A DNA stretch of 64,000 bases, from assembly GCF_008119785.1 (NCBI RefSeq), contig NZ_VSFA01000003.1, positions 231,953-295,952 on the forward strand, written 5' to 3'. The stretch comes from Micromonospora sp. MP36. GTDB taxonomy: Bacteria > Actinomycetota > Actinomycetes > Mycobacteriales > Micromonosporaceae. Positions within the stretch are counted from its first letter, which is position 1. Each line of letters begins with the position of its first letter. The translations under genes were made by a program, and so were the position numbers. Below, one piece after another: positions 34,900 to 42,833 of the stretch. The notes beneath the pieces were generated by a model. That model had not been told where the DNA came from. It ran no database searches and saw nothing but the letters and a program-made list of their open reading frames with translations.

Positions 34900-35523
34900 C
34901 ACTCCCGCCGGTCGGCGTCGGAGCGGTGGAGTCAGCCGCCCGACCGGCCGCCCCGGAGGTCGCCACCCCGATGGGCCGCGCCTCCCCGACGCGGTGGCCG
35001 GCAAGAACAGGGCCGCGAGATCGTCGAGGCGGACGACGATGAGCGCGCCCACCGCGCCCAGCGGTACGGCCAGCACCGCGGCCCGGATCGGCACCCCGGG
35101 ATCGCCGAGTGAGGCGTACGCGCCGAGCCCGGCGACCACGGTCAGCACGACGTTGCGGGCGAGGTGGTGCCGGCCGAACGGAGCCGCCGCGGCTTCACCG
35201 AAGCACCGGCAGGACACCGGCACACCACGATGGAGAACCACCGCGATCGCCACCGTGAACGCCGCCAACAGCGCCGCCGCCACCGTGAACCCGACCGTGG
35301 CCACCGCGGCGCCGGGCAGCGGCACCAGCAGCAGGGGCACCGTCGCCTCGGCCGCCGCCACCGCGCCCGCGACCGGGACGACCAGCTGCGCCGGCAGCAC
35401 GTTCATGGTCCGCAGCGAGTCGGCGAACGCCCGGAACGCCGGCCGCCCGCGTAGCTTGCTGGCGGCCGACGCCAGGAAGACCAGCGCGAGCAGGCACCGG
35501 CTGAACACAAACAGGTACGACAT
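34867..35523 (-). CDS. MauE/DoxX-like redox-associated membrane protein
   Basis: A 218-residue protein with four membrane helices and the MauE-family motif VSCRCFGEA (about residues 105-113) at the start of helix 3-4, whose CxC is thought to take part in disulfide relay. In methylamine utilisation MauE and MauD are needed to form the many disulfides of the small MauA subunit. Here a MauD-like thioredoxin and a Cys-rich peptide gene are close by on the same strand. The last 45 residues are Arg/Pro-rich and overlap the convergent ROK gene. GGAGA precedes the ATG at 35523. Confidence 0.8.
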   Translation of the reverse strand: MSYLFVFSRCLLALVFLASAASKLRGRPAFRAFADSLRTMNVLPAQLVVPVAGAVAAAEATVPLLLVPLPGAAVATVGFTVAAALLAAFTVAIAVVLHRGVPVSCRCFGEAAAAPFGRHHLARNVVLTVVAGLGAYASLGDPGVPIRAAVLAVPLGAVGALIVVRLDDLAALFLPATASGRRGPSGWRPPGRPVGRLTPPLRRRPAGVSRTCRRGHPS

Positions 35524-35646
35524 GCTCTCCTGCTTCCTTGTCGTTGCTCGCCTCTGCGAGGCGGTGAGCAGGCTTGGCTGATTCGCTCGCCGTCGGCGAC
35601 AACGAGCCCGGCTGTTCCCCTGCTGCCGCTCCGCTACCGTGGTGCG

Positions 35647-36099
35647 GTGGATCGACCCACTCTGCTGATCACGGTCGGCTCGTTCGTGGTGATCGGGATC
35701 GCCGTGCTGGTTGCCCGCGCCCTGCTCCAGGTGGTCGGGGTCAACGGCGACAGCATGACCCCGACGTACCAGGATGGCGACCAGCTCCTCGTGCTCCGGC
35801 GGGGATTCCGGCGCCGGCTGCGGGTCGGCGCCGTCGTCGTCTGTCTGCCGCCACCCGGCATCAGGATCACCGCGGGCGACGCCGACGCCGCCACCCAGTT
35901 GATGGTCAAGCGGGTGGCGGCGCTGCCGGCAGGACAGGTCTACGTCCTCGGGGACGCGCCTCGGCACAGCCTCGACTCGCGGGCCTTCGGCGCGCTACCG
36001 CCGGAGCTCGTGCGGGGCGTGGTCATCCGACGGCTGCGGGCCGCCCTGCGGTCATCGCCCGGCGGGCACGACGTCGCGCCCCGGGGACAGGTTGGGTAG
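35647..36099 (+). CDS. S26-family signal peptidase
   Basis: A 150-residue type I signal peptidase-like protein: one N-terminal membrane helix (about residues 6-28), the nucleophile Ser36 in VNGDSMTPTY, the general base Lys88 in LMVKRVAALP, and the box E-like VLGDAPRHSLDSRAFG. It is shorter than housekeeping LepB. A TACCGT box 6 bases before the GTG suggests a leaderless transcript. It lies inside the peptide cluster, so it is the best candidate to cut the precursor after ASA. Its 3' end overlaps the opposite mauD-like gene by 48 bases. Confidence 0.85.
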   Translation: MDRPTLLITVGSFVVIGIAVLVARALLQVVGVNGDSMTPTYQDGDQLLVLRRGFRRRLRVGAVVVCLPPPGIRITAGDADAATQLMVKRVAALPAGQVYVLGDAPRHSLDSRAFGALPPELVRGVVIRRLRAALRSSPGGHDVAPRGQVG

Positions 36100-36639
36100 T
36101 TGGCTGGCGTTGTTGCTGACGCCGGCCACCCGGCCATCGGTGTCGACCAGGTAGAACGCGGGGAACGCGGCGACCTGGAAGGCCGACTGGACCGCCCCGT
36201 CGAGCGGCTCGTGGACGATGGTCGCCCGACTGTCGAGCACGCCCAACGCCGCCACCAGCTCGGCGCGCTCGCGGTCCTCACGGTCCGGCGCCGGCTGCAG
36301 CCGGGTGAGCACGATGAGCACCGCCGCCGGGGTGTCGAGCGCTTCGGCGAGCGCCGACCGTACCGAGGGCAGCTGCTCCTGGCACCCCGAACAGTCGGGG
36401 GCGAGAAACGCCACCAGGCCACCCGACGCACGCAGCGAGGCGATGGACACCACGTCCCCGTCGTCGGTCGAGGCGGTGAAGTCCGGCACCTGCGCGCCGA
36501 CCGAGAGGGTCACCGGCGGGCGGCCGGCGGCCAACTCCTGCGTGTGCTCGCGCAGCTTCCGGATGACGCCGAACGTGAGCAGCAGGTTCAGCAGCGTGAG
36601 TGTGGTGAGTACGACGAGTACGGCGACGACAATGGGCAT
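36052..36639 (-). CDS. MauD/TlpA-like membrane-anchored thioredoxin-fold protein
   Basis: A 195-residue protein with an N-terminal membrane anchor (about residues 2-25) and an extracytoplasmic thioredoxin domain: GAQVPDFTASTDDGD, then FLAPDCSGCQEQL with Cys83 and Cys86 as the redox pair, and the cis-Pro in AAFPAFYLVD. MauD has the same layout and acts with MauE on a Cys-rich substrate. The ATG at 36639 has GGAG 7 bases upstream; a GTG at 36666 is less likely. It follows the peptide gene on the same transcript, after a hairpin. Confidence 0.82.
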   Translation of the reverse strand: MPIVVAVLVVLTTLTLLNLLLTFGVIRKLREHTQELAAGRPPVTLSVGAQVPDFTASTDDGDVVSIASLRASGGLVAFLAPDCSGCQEQLPSVRSALAEALDTPAAVLIVLTRLQPAPDREDRERAELVAALGVLDSRATIVHEPLDGAVQSAFQVAAFPAFYLVDTDGRVAGVSNNASQLPNLSPGRDVVPAGR

Positions 36640-36670
36640 CGGTTTGCTCCTGACGGGAATGGGCACGTGC

Positions 36671-36706
36671 GCGTCGCGGCCGGGGGGGGGTGTCCGGCCG
36701 CGACGC
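36671..36706 (-). terminator. Hairpin between the precursor-peptide and mauD-like genes
   Basis: A perfect 13-bp stem (36671-36683 with 36694-36706), 10-base loop including a run of G on the + strand, placed 16 bases after the peptide stop. In peptide operons such a partial terminator raises precursor over enzyme levels. Confidence 0.65.
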
Positions 36707-36722
36707 CTTCACGGGGCGTTGC

Positions 36723-36908
36723 TCAGCAGTCCGTACCCCACCAGCACTGGCACGAGCTGTTGCAGGTGCGCCACTTGAACCGGGTGGTGGTGTACCGGCA
36801 GCACATCGGTGTGTTGGTGCAGGACGGCTGGCAGACGGCCGAGGCGGTGGTCTTGGGCAGCATCAGCGCCAGGAACCGGTCCGCCAGTGCGCCGACGTGA
36901 CGGGTCAT
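36723..36908 (-). CDS. Cys-rich precursor peptide (8 Cys in the core)
   Basis: A 61-residue protein. Residues 1-24 form a leader (LADRFLALMLPKTTASA within it) that ends in an AxA site; residues 25-61 form a core with eight cysteines (26, 30, 36, 37, 49, 53, 55, 61) and three tryptophans, ending CWWGTDC. An even cysteine number, a MauD-like thioredoxin, a MauE-like protein, an S26 peptidase and an ABC exporter in the same cluster argue for a secreted peptide with four disulfides. GGAGG sits 6 bases before the ATG, and a SARP-type promoter lies upstream. I do not recognise a named family. Other Cys modifications cannot be excluded. Confidence 0.8.
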   Translation of the reverse strand: MTRHVGALADRFLALMLPKTTASAVCQPSCTNTPMCCRYTTTRFKWRTCNSSCQCWWGTDC

Positions 36909-36943
36909 CGTGTACCTCCAATCTGGATCTAGACTGATCGCGG

Positions 36944-36987
36944 ACGGTAGGCGGACCGGCTACACGGCGACCTACAGCATCGATACA
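36944..36987 (-). promoter_or_regulatory. SARP-type activator site and promoter of the Cys-rich peptide gene
   Basis: In the direction of the peptide gene there are three heptamers, TGTATCG (36987-36981), TGTAGGT (36976-36970) and TGTAGCC (36964-36958), with 11 and 12 bases between starts. Exactly 8 bases after the last one is TACCGT (36949-36944), a TANNNT -10 box, and there is no -35 box. This is the architecture known for SARP activators. The transcript would start about 36937, giving a 28-base leader with GGAGG. Confidence 0.75.
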
Positions 36988-37071
36988 ACCGTTACCCGTG
37001 ACGTGTTGCGGATCGTCGTACGTCGTTCCTAGGGTGCTGGCCGTGGTGGACCGAACCAGAACCGAGGTGCC

Positions 37072-40068
37072 TTGAGCCTGCGATACCAGCTGCTCGGCCC
37101 ACTTCGGATCACCGCCGCCGGCCGGGCGGTCCCCGTCGGGCCGCAGAAGCAGCGGGCGATGCTGGCCGCTCTCCTGCTGTCGGCCAACGAGCGGGTGTCT
37201 CTGGACCGCCTCATCGGTGAGCTGTGGGACCAGCCGCCCCGCTCGGCCGTGGCGAACCTGCGCACCTACGCCAGTGGGCTGCGCCGGTTGCTGACCGAGC
37301 TGGACGGCGGGAACGCCGGCGGCGACCGGTTGGTCGCCAGCGCCGCCGGATATCAGCTGCGGGTCGACCCGGAAGAGCTGGACCTGCACCGCTTCCAGAC
37401 CGCGATCGAGCTGGGCCGCGCGGCCCTCGCCCACGGTGACCACGCCGTCGCCACCGCCCGGTTCCGGGAAGCGCTGGACCTGTGGCGGGGCCGACCGGCC
37501 GAGGACGTACGCCCGGGGCCGGAACTCGCTGCCCGGATCACGCTGCTCGAGGAGCAGCACCTGTCGCTGGCCGAGGACCTGATCCAGGCGCGCCTCGCGC
37601 TCGGCGAGCACACCTCGGTGACCGGCAACCTGCGGCTGCTGATCACCGCCCACCCGTACCGGGAGCGGCTGCGTCACCAGCTCATGCTGGCGCTGTACCG
37701 GTCCGGCGACGCGCCGGCGGCCCTCTCGGCGTACGCGGAGACCCGCGCGGTCTTCGCCGACCAGCTCGGCCTCGAACCCGGAACGGAACTGTCCCGGCTG
37801 CACCAGGCCATCCTGCGGCGGGCCCCGGAACTGTCCACCCCCGACGCGGCCGAGGAGCCCGCCGACCCGCAACCGGCCCCCGGGCCCGGTAACCCGCCCA
37901 GCCCAGCCGAACCGCCGCGTCAGCTGCCGCCGGACCCGGCGGCGTTCGTCGGCCGGGTCGATGAACTGCGGACCATCGAGCGGGCCTGCACGGCCGCGAA
38001 CCGGCCACGGCCCGGTCCGTCGGTGGTCGTGCTGCACGGCCCGGGCGGGATGGGCAAGACCACCCTGGCGGTACGCGCCGCGCACCGACTCGCGAGCCAC
38101 TATCCCGACGGACAGCTGTACCTCGAACTGCAGGGCGGAGCCCCCGGCATGCCCAGCGTCGAACCGTTGCCGGCGCTCGGTCAGCTACTGCGCGCGCTCG
38201 GCGTACCGGCCAGGGACGTGCCGCTCGATCTGGCCGAGGCGGCCGCGCGGTTCCGGTCGGAGACCGCCGGCCGGCGGCTGCTCATCGTCCTGGACGGCGC
38301 GGCCGGCGCGCAGCAGGTCCGGCCCCTGCTCCCGGCTGGCCAGGACTGCGCCGTCCTCATCACCAGCCGCCGACCGGCGGGCACCCTCGACGCGCTCCGG
38401 CTCCGGCTGGACCGGCTCAGCGACGCCGAAGCGCGCCAGCTCCTTGACACCCTCTGCGGCGACGGGCGGGGGGCGGCCGACCCCGACGCGGCGGACCGCC
38501 TGGCGAGGCTGTGCGACGGGCACCCGCTGGCGCTGCGGATCGCCGGAGCCCGGCTCGCGGCCCGCCCCGACTGGTCCGTCTCGGTACTCGCGGATCGGCT
38601 GGACGACGAGCGGGAACGCCTCGACGAACTGCGCGCGGACGACCTCGCCATCCGATCCAGCTTCTGGAACACCTACCGCCAGTTGCTCGACAGCGCGGAT
38701 CCGGACGACCGCACGGCGGCGGCCGTCTTCCGGTCGCTGTCCCTGCTGCGGGTGCCGGAGATACCGGCGCCGCTCGCCGCGGTCACGATCGGTGTTCCGG
38801 AACGGCGCGCACTGGCGCTGCTGGACCGGCTCACCGAGACGCACCTGCTGGACGGGATCGGGCCGACCCGGTTCCGGTTCCACGACCTGCTCCGGCTCTA
38901 CGGCGCGGAGCTGGCCGAGGAGACGGACCCGGCCGCCGAGCGCCAGCGCGCGGTACGCCGCGGGCTCACCGCGTACCTGACCACGGTGCTGCGCGCGGGC
39001 CAGCTGTTGCGCCCGCAGCGGGCGGCCGAACTCGCCACCGGACCCACCGTCGTCGAGCTGGGCACGCTCGACGACGCCGTACGCTGGGTCGACGGCGAGT
39101 TGGCCGGGATCATCGCGGCCGCCCGTCAGGCCTGCGACGCGGCCCCGCATCTGAGCCGGCTGTGTGTGGAGGCGATTCCGTCCGTGGCCGTGTGGCTGCA
39201 GAAGCGCAACCGGTGGGCGGAGGCCGATGCCCTGGTCGCCGTCTGTGAGCAGGCGGCGACGCTCGCCGACGACGATGCCGCCCGGGCCAAGGTGCTCGCG
39301 CTGCGGGCGACGCTGCACTGGCGTACCGGCTCCCCGGAGGCGGCATGTGGCGCGTTGGAGTCGGCGCTGGAGCTGTGGCGCCGGCTGGGTGATCGCGAAG
39401 GCGAGGGGCGGGCGCTGCAGAACCTCGGCTGGTTCCATCACCGTACGGGGTCCCCGCGGCGGGCGGCAGACCTCGTCCGGGCGGCGGTCGGGCTCCTCGC
39501 CGGCGCGAACCCGGTATGGCTCGCGATGGCCTTGCACAACCTGGCCGAGATCGAGTTCGAGCTGGGTAACTTCCCGGCCGCCGGCGAACACCTCACCCGC
39601 TGCCTGGCGATGCGGCGCGAACACAATGATGCGGTCGGCGAGGCGATGACGCTGGTCGCTCTCGGCCGGACGCAGAGCCAACTCGGGCGGCACCTGGACG
39701 GGCTGACGGCACTCACCGCCGGCCTGCGGCTGTGCCGGCGGACCGGCAACCGGGAGGACGAGTGGGAGGCGCTGCTCAGCCGCTCGGAGGTGCACCTTCG
39801 GATCGGTGACGTGGCGCTGGCCGACCGGGACGGCGAGGAGGCGCTGACCCTGGCCCGCGCGGCCGGCGACCGGTACGGCGAGGCGGCCGCGCTCCGGCAG
39901 CTCGGCCGGGTGCGGGAACGCCGTGGCGAGCGCGCGGCGGCGGACGGGTACGCGCGGCGGGCCAACCGGATCTTCGCCGACCTGCCCGGCCGGCGGGACG
40001 GCGTGCTCGAAACGTTCCTTGCCCGCGCGGATCAGCCGGCCGGCGTTCCCGCCTCGGCCGGGGCGTAG
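37072..40068 (+). CDS. Large SARP-type activator (BTAD-NB-ARC-TPR)
   Basis: A 998-residue regulator: OmpR-type winged helix (about 1-95: LRITAAGRAVPVGPQKQRAML, NLRTYASGLRRLL), bacterial transcriptional activation domain (about 100-245), a Pro-rich linker, an NB-ARC ATPase module with P-loop GPGGMGKTT (Lys329) and RRLLIVLDG, and a C-terminal TPR array (about 690-990). Large SARPs activate secondary-metabolite clusters by binding heptameric repeats. It diverges from the Cys-rich peptide gene, whose promoter carries such repeats. Start is TTG at 37072; no better start exists in the frame. Its end overlaps the opposite ABC gene by 37 bases. Confidence 0.9.
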   Translation: MSLRYQLLGPLRITAAGRAVPVGPQKQRAMLAALLLSANERVSLDRLIGELWDQPPRSAVANLRTYASGLRRLLTELDGGNAGGDRLVASAAGYQLRVDPEELDLHRFQTAIELGRAALAHGDHAVATARFREALDLWRGRPAEDVRPGPELAARITLLEEQHLSLAEDLIQARLALGEHTSVTGNLRLLITAHPYRERLRHQLMLALYRSGDAPAALSAYAETRAVFADQLGLEPGTELSRLHQAILRRAPELSTPDAAEEPADPQPAPGPGNPPSPAEPPRQLPPDPAAFVGRVDELRTIERACTAANRPRPGPSVVVLHGPGGMGKTTLAVRAAHRLASHYPDGQLYLELQGGAPGMPSVEPLPALGQLLRALGVPARDVPLDLAEAAARFRSETAGRRLLIVLDGAAGAQQVRPLLPAGQDCAVLITSRRPAGTLDALRLRLDRLSDAEARQLLDTLCGDGRGAADPDAADRLARLCDGHPLALRIAGARLAARPDWSVSVLADRLDDERERLDELRADDLAIRSSFWNTYRQLLDSADPDDRTAAAVFRSLSLLRVPEIPAPLAAVTIGVPERRALALLDRLTETHLLDGIGPTRFRFHDLLRLYGAELAEETDPAAERQRAVRRGLTAYLTTVLRAGQLLRPQRAAELATGPTVVELGTLDDAVRWVDGELAGIIAAARQACDAAPHLSRLCVEAIPSVAVWLQKRNRWAEADALVAVCEQAATLADDDAARAKVLALRATLHWRTGSPEAACGALESALELWRRLGDREGEGRALQNLGWFHHRTGSPRRAADLVRAAVGLLAGANPVWLAMALHNLAEIEFELGNFPAAGEHLTRCLAMRREHNDAVGEAMTLVALGRTQSQLGRHLDGLTALTAGLRLCRRTGNREDEWEALLSRSEVHLRIGDVALADRDGEEALTLARAAGDRYGEAAALRQLGRVRERRGERAAADGYARRANRIFADLPGRRDGVLETFLARADQPAGVPASAGA

Positions 40069-41867
40069 CCCGCCGCCTGCATCCGGAACAGTGTGGCGTA
40101 GGTGCCGTTGGCCGCCAGCAGGTCCTCGTGCCGGCCCGCCTCGACGACCCGCCCGCCGGAGAGCGCCACGATCAGGTCGGCGTCCCGCAGCGTACCCAGC
40201 CGGTGGGAGATCAGGACGCTGGTTCGGCCGGCCCGGTATTGGCGCAAACGGAGCTGGATGTCGCGCTCGGCCTCGGCGTCCAGGCCGGCGCTCGGCTCGT
40301 CGAGGATGAGCAGGTCCCGCGCCGCGGGCAGCACGGATCGGGCGATCGCCACCCGCTGCCACTGCCCGCCGGAGAGCAGTACGCCGGCGTCCGCCCGATC
40401 GCCGTCCAGTTCGAACACCCGGGACAGCATCGTCTCGTACCCCCGGGGCAGGCCCTCGATGGTCTCGTGGATGCCGGCCCGGCGGGCGGCGTCGGCGATC
40501 CGGGCGGCGTCCTCGGCGCGTACGTGGTCCGGGCCGGCCGGGTCGACATCGCCGAGCCAGATGTTCTCCGCGGCCGTGAGGTCGTACGTCATGTAGTCCT
40601 GGAACACCGCGCCGATCCGGGCCCGCAGGTCGTCCACGGTTAGCTCGCGAAGGTCGACGCCGTCCCACCGGATCGCGCCCCGGGTCGGGTCGTAGAACCG
40701 GCACAGCAGCTTGACCAGGGTGCTCTTGCCGGCGCCGTTGTGGCCGACCAGGGCCACCGTCTGTCCATGCGGGATGAACAGGTCCACGCCCCGCAGCACC
40801 CATGGGTGGTCCGGACCGTAGCGGAACCAGACGTCGCGGAACTCGATGCCCCGCCGCAGCGGGGGGACCGGCAGTGGTCGGGCCGGCTCCGGCAGGTCCG
40901 GCGGGCAGGTGACAATCTGCTCGTAGTGCCCGAGCAGCAGCATCGCCTGGTGGATGCCGGCGAGGTGCTCGATCAGGGTGGCCAGGCTGCTCTGCACCCC
41001 GGCGACGGCGGCGATGAAGACGGCCACGTCGCCCACCGTGAGCCCGCCGGATCGGGCGGTGGCGACGGCCCACACCAGGCCAGTCCCGGACAGCGCCGCG
41101 CTCAGCACCGCGAGCAGTGCCTGGACGCGCACCTCCCGGCGCTCGTGGGCCCGACGGGCGGCACTCGCGGCGCCCAACTCGGCGAGCATCCGGCGGCGGA
41201 ACAGCCCACCCAGCCGCAGCAGACGTACCTCCTTGGCCGCGGACAAGCTGGTCAGCAGGCTGGCGTAGAACATCTCGCGCCGCTCCCCCGGCCCGATCTC
41301 CCAAAGCATGTCGGCCCGTCGCCGGCTCAGCCGGAGCTCGGCGATCAGCGCGGGTACGCTGCCGGCCGCCACCAGCACGGCCATCACCGGGCTGATCACC
41401 ACGAGGGTGCCGAGGAAGCCGGCCAGCAGCACCGCACCCTGCACCAGGCCGAGCAGGCCGTCGACGCAGCGGCTGGGCCCGTCCCGCCCGGCCTGCTCGG
41501 CCAGCCGGAGCGTGTTCTGGAACGCCGGCTCCTCCAGTCGGCGCAGCCCGGCGAGGCGGTCGGTCGCCGCGTACAGCTGGTCGAGCGCGACGACGGCGGC
41601 CGAGCGCGCGAGGTCCGCCCGCAGATAGTTCGTCAGGTGCGGCACAACGGCGAGGCCGACGGAGACCACCGCCAGCGCGGTCGCCACCCCGAGGATCGCG
41701 CCGCCGGACGCGTTCGCGACCCGGTCGAGGACCAGTTTGGTAAGCCAGGCCGCCAGCACCGGAAGCGCGCCCGCGATCGGCGCGAGCACGACGTACGCCG
41801 CCAGGTCGGCTCGCCCGGCCCGCCAGACCACCGCGACGGCCCGCGCGGTCCGGGCAATGCTGATCAT
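40032..41867 (-). CDS. ABC exporter (fused membrane and ATPase domains)
   Basis: A 611-residue half-transporter: six membrane helices in residues 1-320, then an ATPase with Walker A GHNGAGKST, Q-loop AVFQDYMTYDL, signature LSGGQWQRVAIARS, Walker B LLILDEPSAGLD and the switch His in ISHRLG. No N-terminal C39 peptidase domain, so it would not cleave a double-glycine leader itself; that fits a cluster with a separate S26 peptidase. A TACCCT box 6 bases before the ATG suggests a leaderless start. It may export the Cys-rich peptide; this is inference from position. Confidence 0.85.
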   Translation of the reverse strand: MISIARTARAVAVVWRAGRADLAAYVVLAPIAGALPVLAAWLTKLVLDRVANASGGAILGVATALAVVSVGLAVVPHLTNYLRADLARSAAVVALDQLYAATDRLAGLRRLEEPAFQNTLRLAEQAGRDGPSRCVDGLLGLVQGAVLLAGFLGTLVVISPVMAVLVAAGSVPALIAELRLSRRRADMLWEIGPGERREMFYASLLTSLSAAKEVRLLRLGGLFRRRMLAELGAASAARRAHERREVRVQALLAVLSAALSGTGLVWAVATARSGGLTVGDVAVFIAAVAGVQSSLATLIEHLAGIHQAMLLLGHYEQIVTCPPDLPEPARPLPVPPLRRGIEFRDVWFRYGPDHPWVLRGVDLFIPHGQTVALVGHNGAGKSTLVKLLCRFYDPTRGAIRWDGVDLRELTVDDLRARIGAVFQDYMTYDLTAAENIWLGDVDPAGPDHVRAEDAARIADAARRAGIHETIEGLPRGYETMLSRVFELDGDRADAGVLLSGGQWQRVAIARSVLPAARDLLILDEPSAGLDAEAERDIQLRLRQYRAGRTSVLISHRLGTLRDADLIVALSGGRVVEAGRHEDLLAANGTYATLFRMQAAGYAPAEAGTPAG

Positions 41868-41899
41868 GGCGAGAGGGTACGGATGCCACCTCCAGGAGC

Positions 41900-41917
41900 A
41901 GCTACAGCGCCGGTACA
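41900..41917 (-). promoter_or_regulatory. Two SARP-like heptamers upstream of the ABC exporter gene
   Basis: TGTACCG (41917-41911) and TGTAGCT (41906-41900), starts 11 bases apart, match the TGTA-heptamers of the peptide promoter. Only two copies are present and the distance to the nearest TANNNT box (20 bases) is not the usual 8, so this is weaker evidence. Confidence 0.35.
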
Positions 41918-41984
41918 GGTGGCGGGATCCAAAGCTCTGCCGCGGCCCGTCCCCTGCCGAGCAACGCCGGTAGGGGTATCGCGG

Positions 41985-42816
41985 TCACCCGATACCCGCT
42001 GCGCCGGCCGTTGCGGCGCGGTCGGATCGCGCCGCCGCGGCGGTCTGGGCGAATGCTCGAACGAGTGGGTTGTCGTTCGCGCTGCGCCAGATGAGCGCCC
42101 AGCGGCCCAGCGGGGCGCCGCGGATGGGCAGGTAGACGGTGCCTGGTCGCTGGTAGTAGCGGCTGGCCTCGGCGAAGACGACGCAGACAGCCTGGTTGGC
42201 GGCCACGACCGCCTGCGCCTCCTGGAAGGTGGCGACCCTCGGCCCGCGAGGGATCGGACGGCCGCTGGGCGTGTGCGCGGGGATCAGCGCTGCTTCCCAG
42301 TACGCGGGGACGGCCGGCGTCACCTGTGGCAGGACGCAGTCGGCGAGGTCTTCCAGGGATACCGATTCGCGCGTGGCGAGTGGGTGTGCGGCGGCGACCA
42401 TGAGCATCAGCGTGTCGGTGAGGACAGTCGGCCCGACGGTGAGGTCTGGCTCGCGTATCAGAAGCCAGCAGGTCTGCAGGTCCACCTTCCCGGCCCGCAG
42501 CGGCCCGAACGGGTCGCTGAAGTGCACTTCACGGAACAGGATCTCGCAGTGCGGGTTGCGGGCACGGAAGCGGTCGATGACCGCGGCGAGCTCATAGGCG
42601 TGGGGGCCGAAGACCCCGAGCGTGAGGGTTGCGGTGTGGCCGCGGGCGGCCGCGGTCGCGGCGTCGATAGCGGTCCGGATCTGGCCGTAGGCGGCCCTCA
42701 GATCCGTGTAGAGCTGCTCGCCCAACGGCGTCAGCCGGACCGTGCGGCTGGTGCGATCGAACAGTCGCGCGCCGATTCGCCGCTCCTGCTTCTTGATCGA
42801 CTGACTCACCCGCGCC
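41985..42816 (-). pseudogene. LysR-family regulator, 5' truncated
   Basis: The protein-like sequence begins in the middle of the DNA-binding domain (ARVSQSIKKQERRIGARLFDRTSRTVRLTPLGEQL) and continues through a full effector domain to the stop. The first 30 or so residues, with the first two helices of the helix-turn-helix, are missing; upstream the frame runs antisense through the DoxX fragment. Without them it cannot bind DNA normally. It is closely similar in style to the intact LysR gene at 52917-53825 (same YHPRP/YQRPGTVY-type ending). The broken end meets the broken end of the DoxX gene. Confidence 0.8.
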
Positions 42817-42833
42817 CGGTATGGCCACTCGGT

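Noticed and set aside
34867..36639. MauD/MauE as parts of a methylamine dehydrogenase locus
   Set aside because: No mauA, mauB or mauG is present; the only Cys-rich ORF is the 61-residue peptide.
36684..36690. Run of G in the hairpin loop as an assembly error
   Set aside because: It is non-coding and the stem on both sides is perfect; an error in its length would not change any call.
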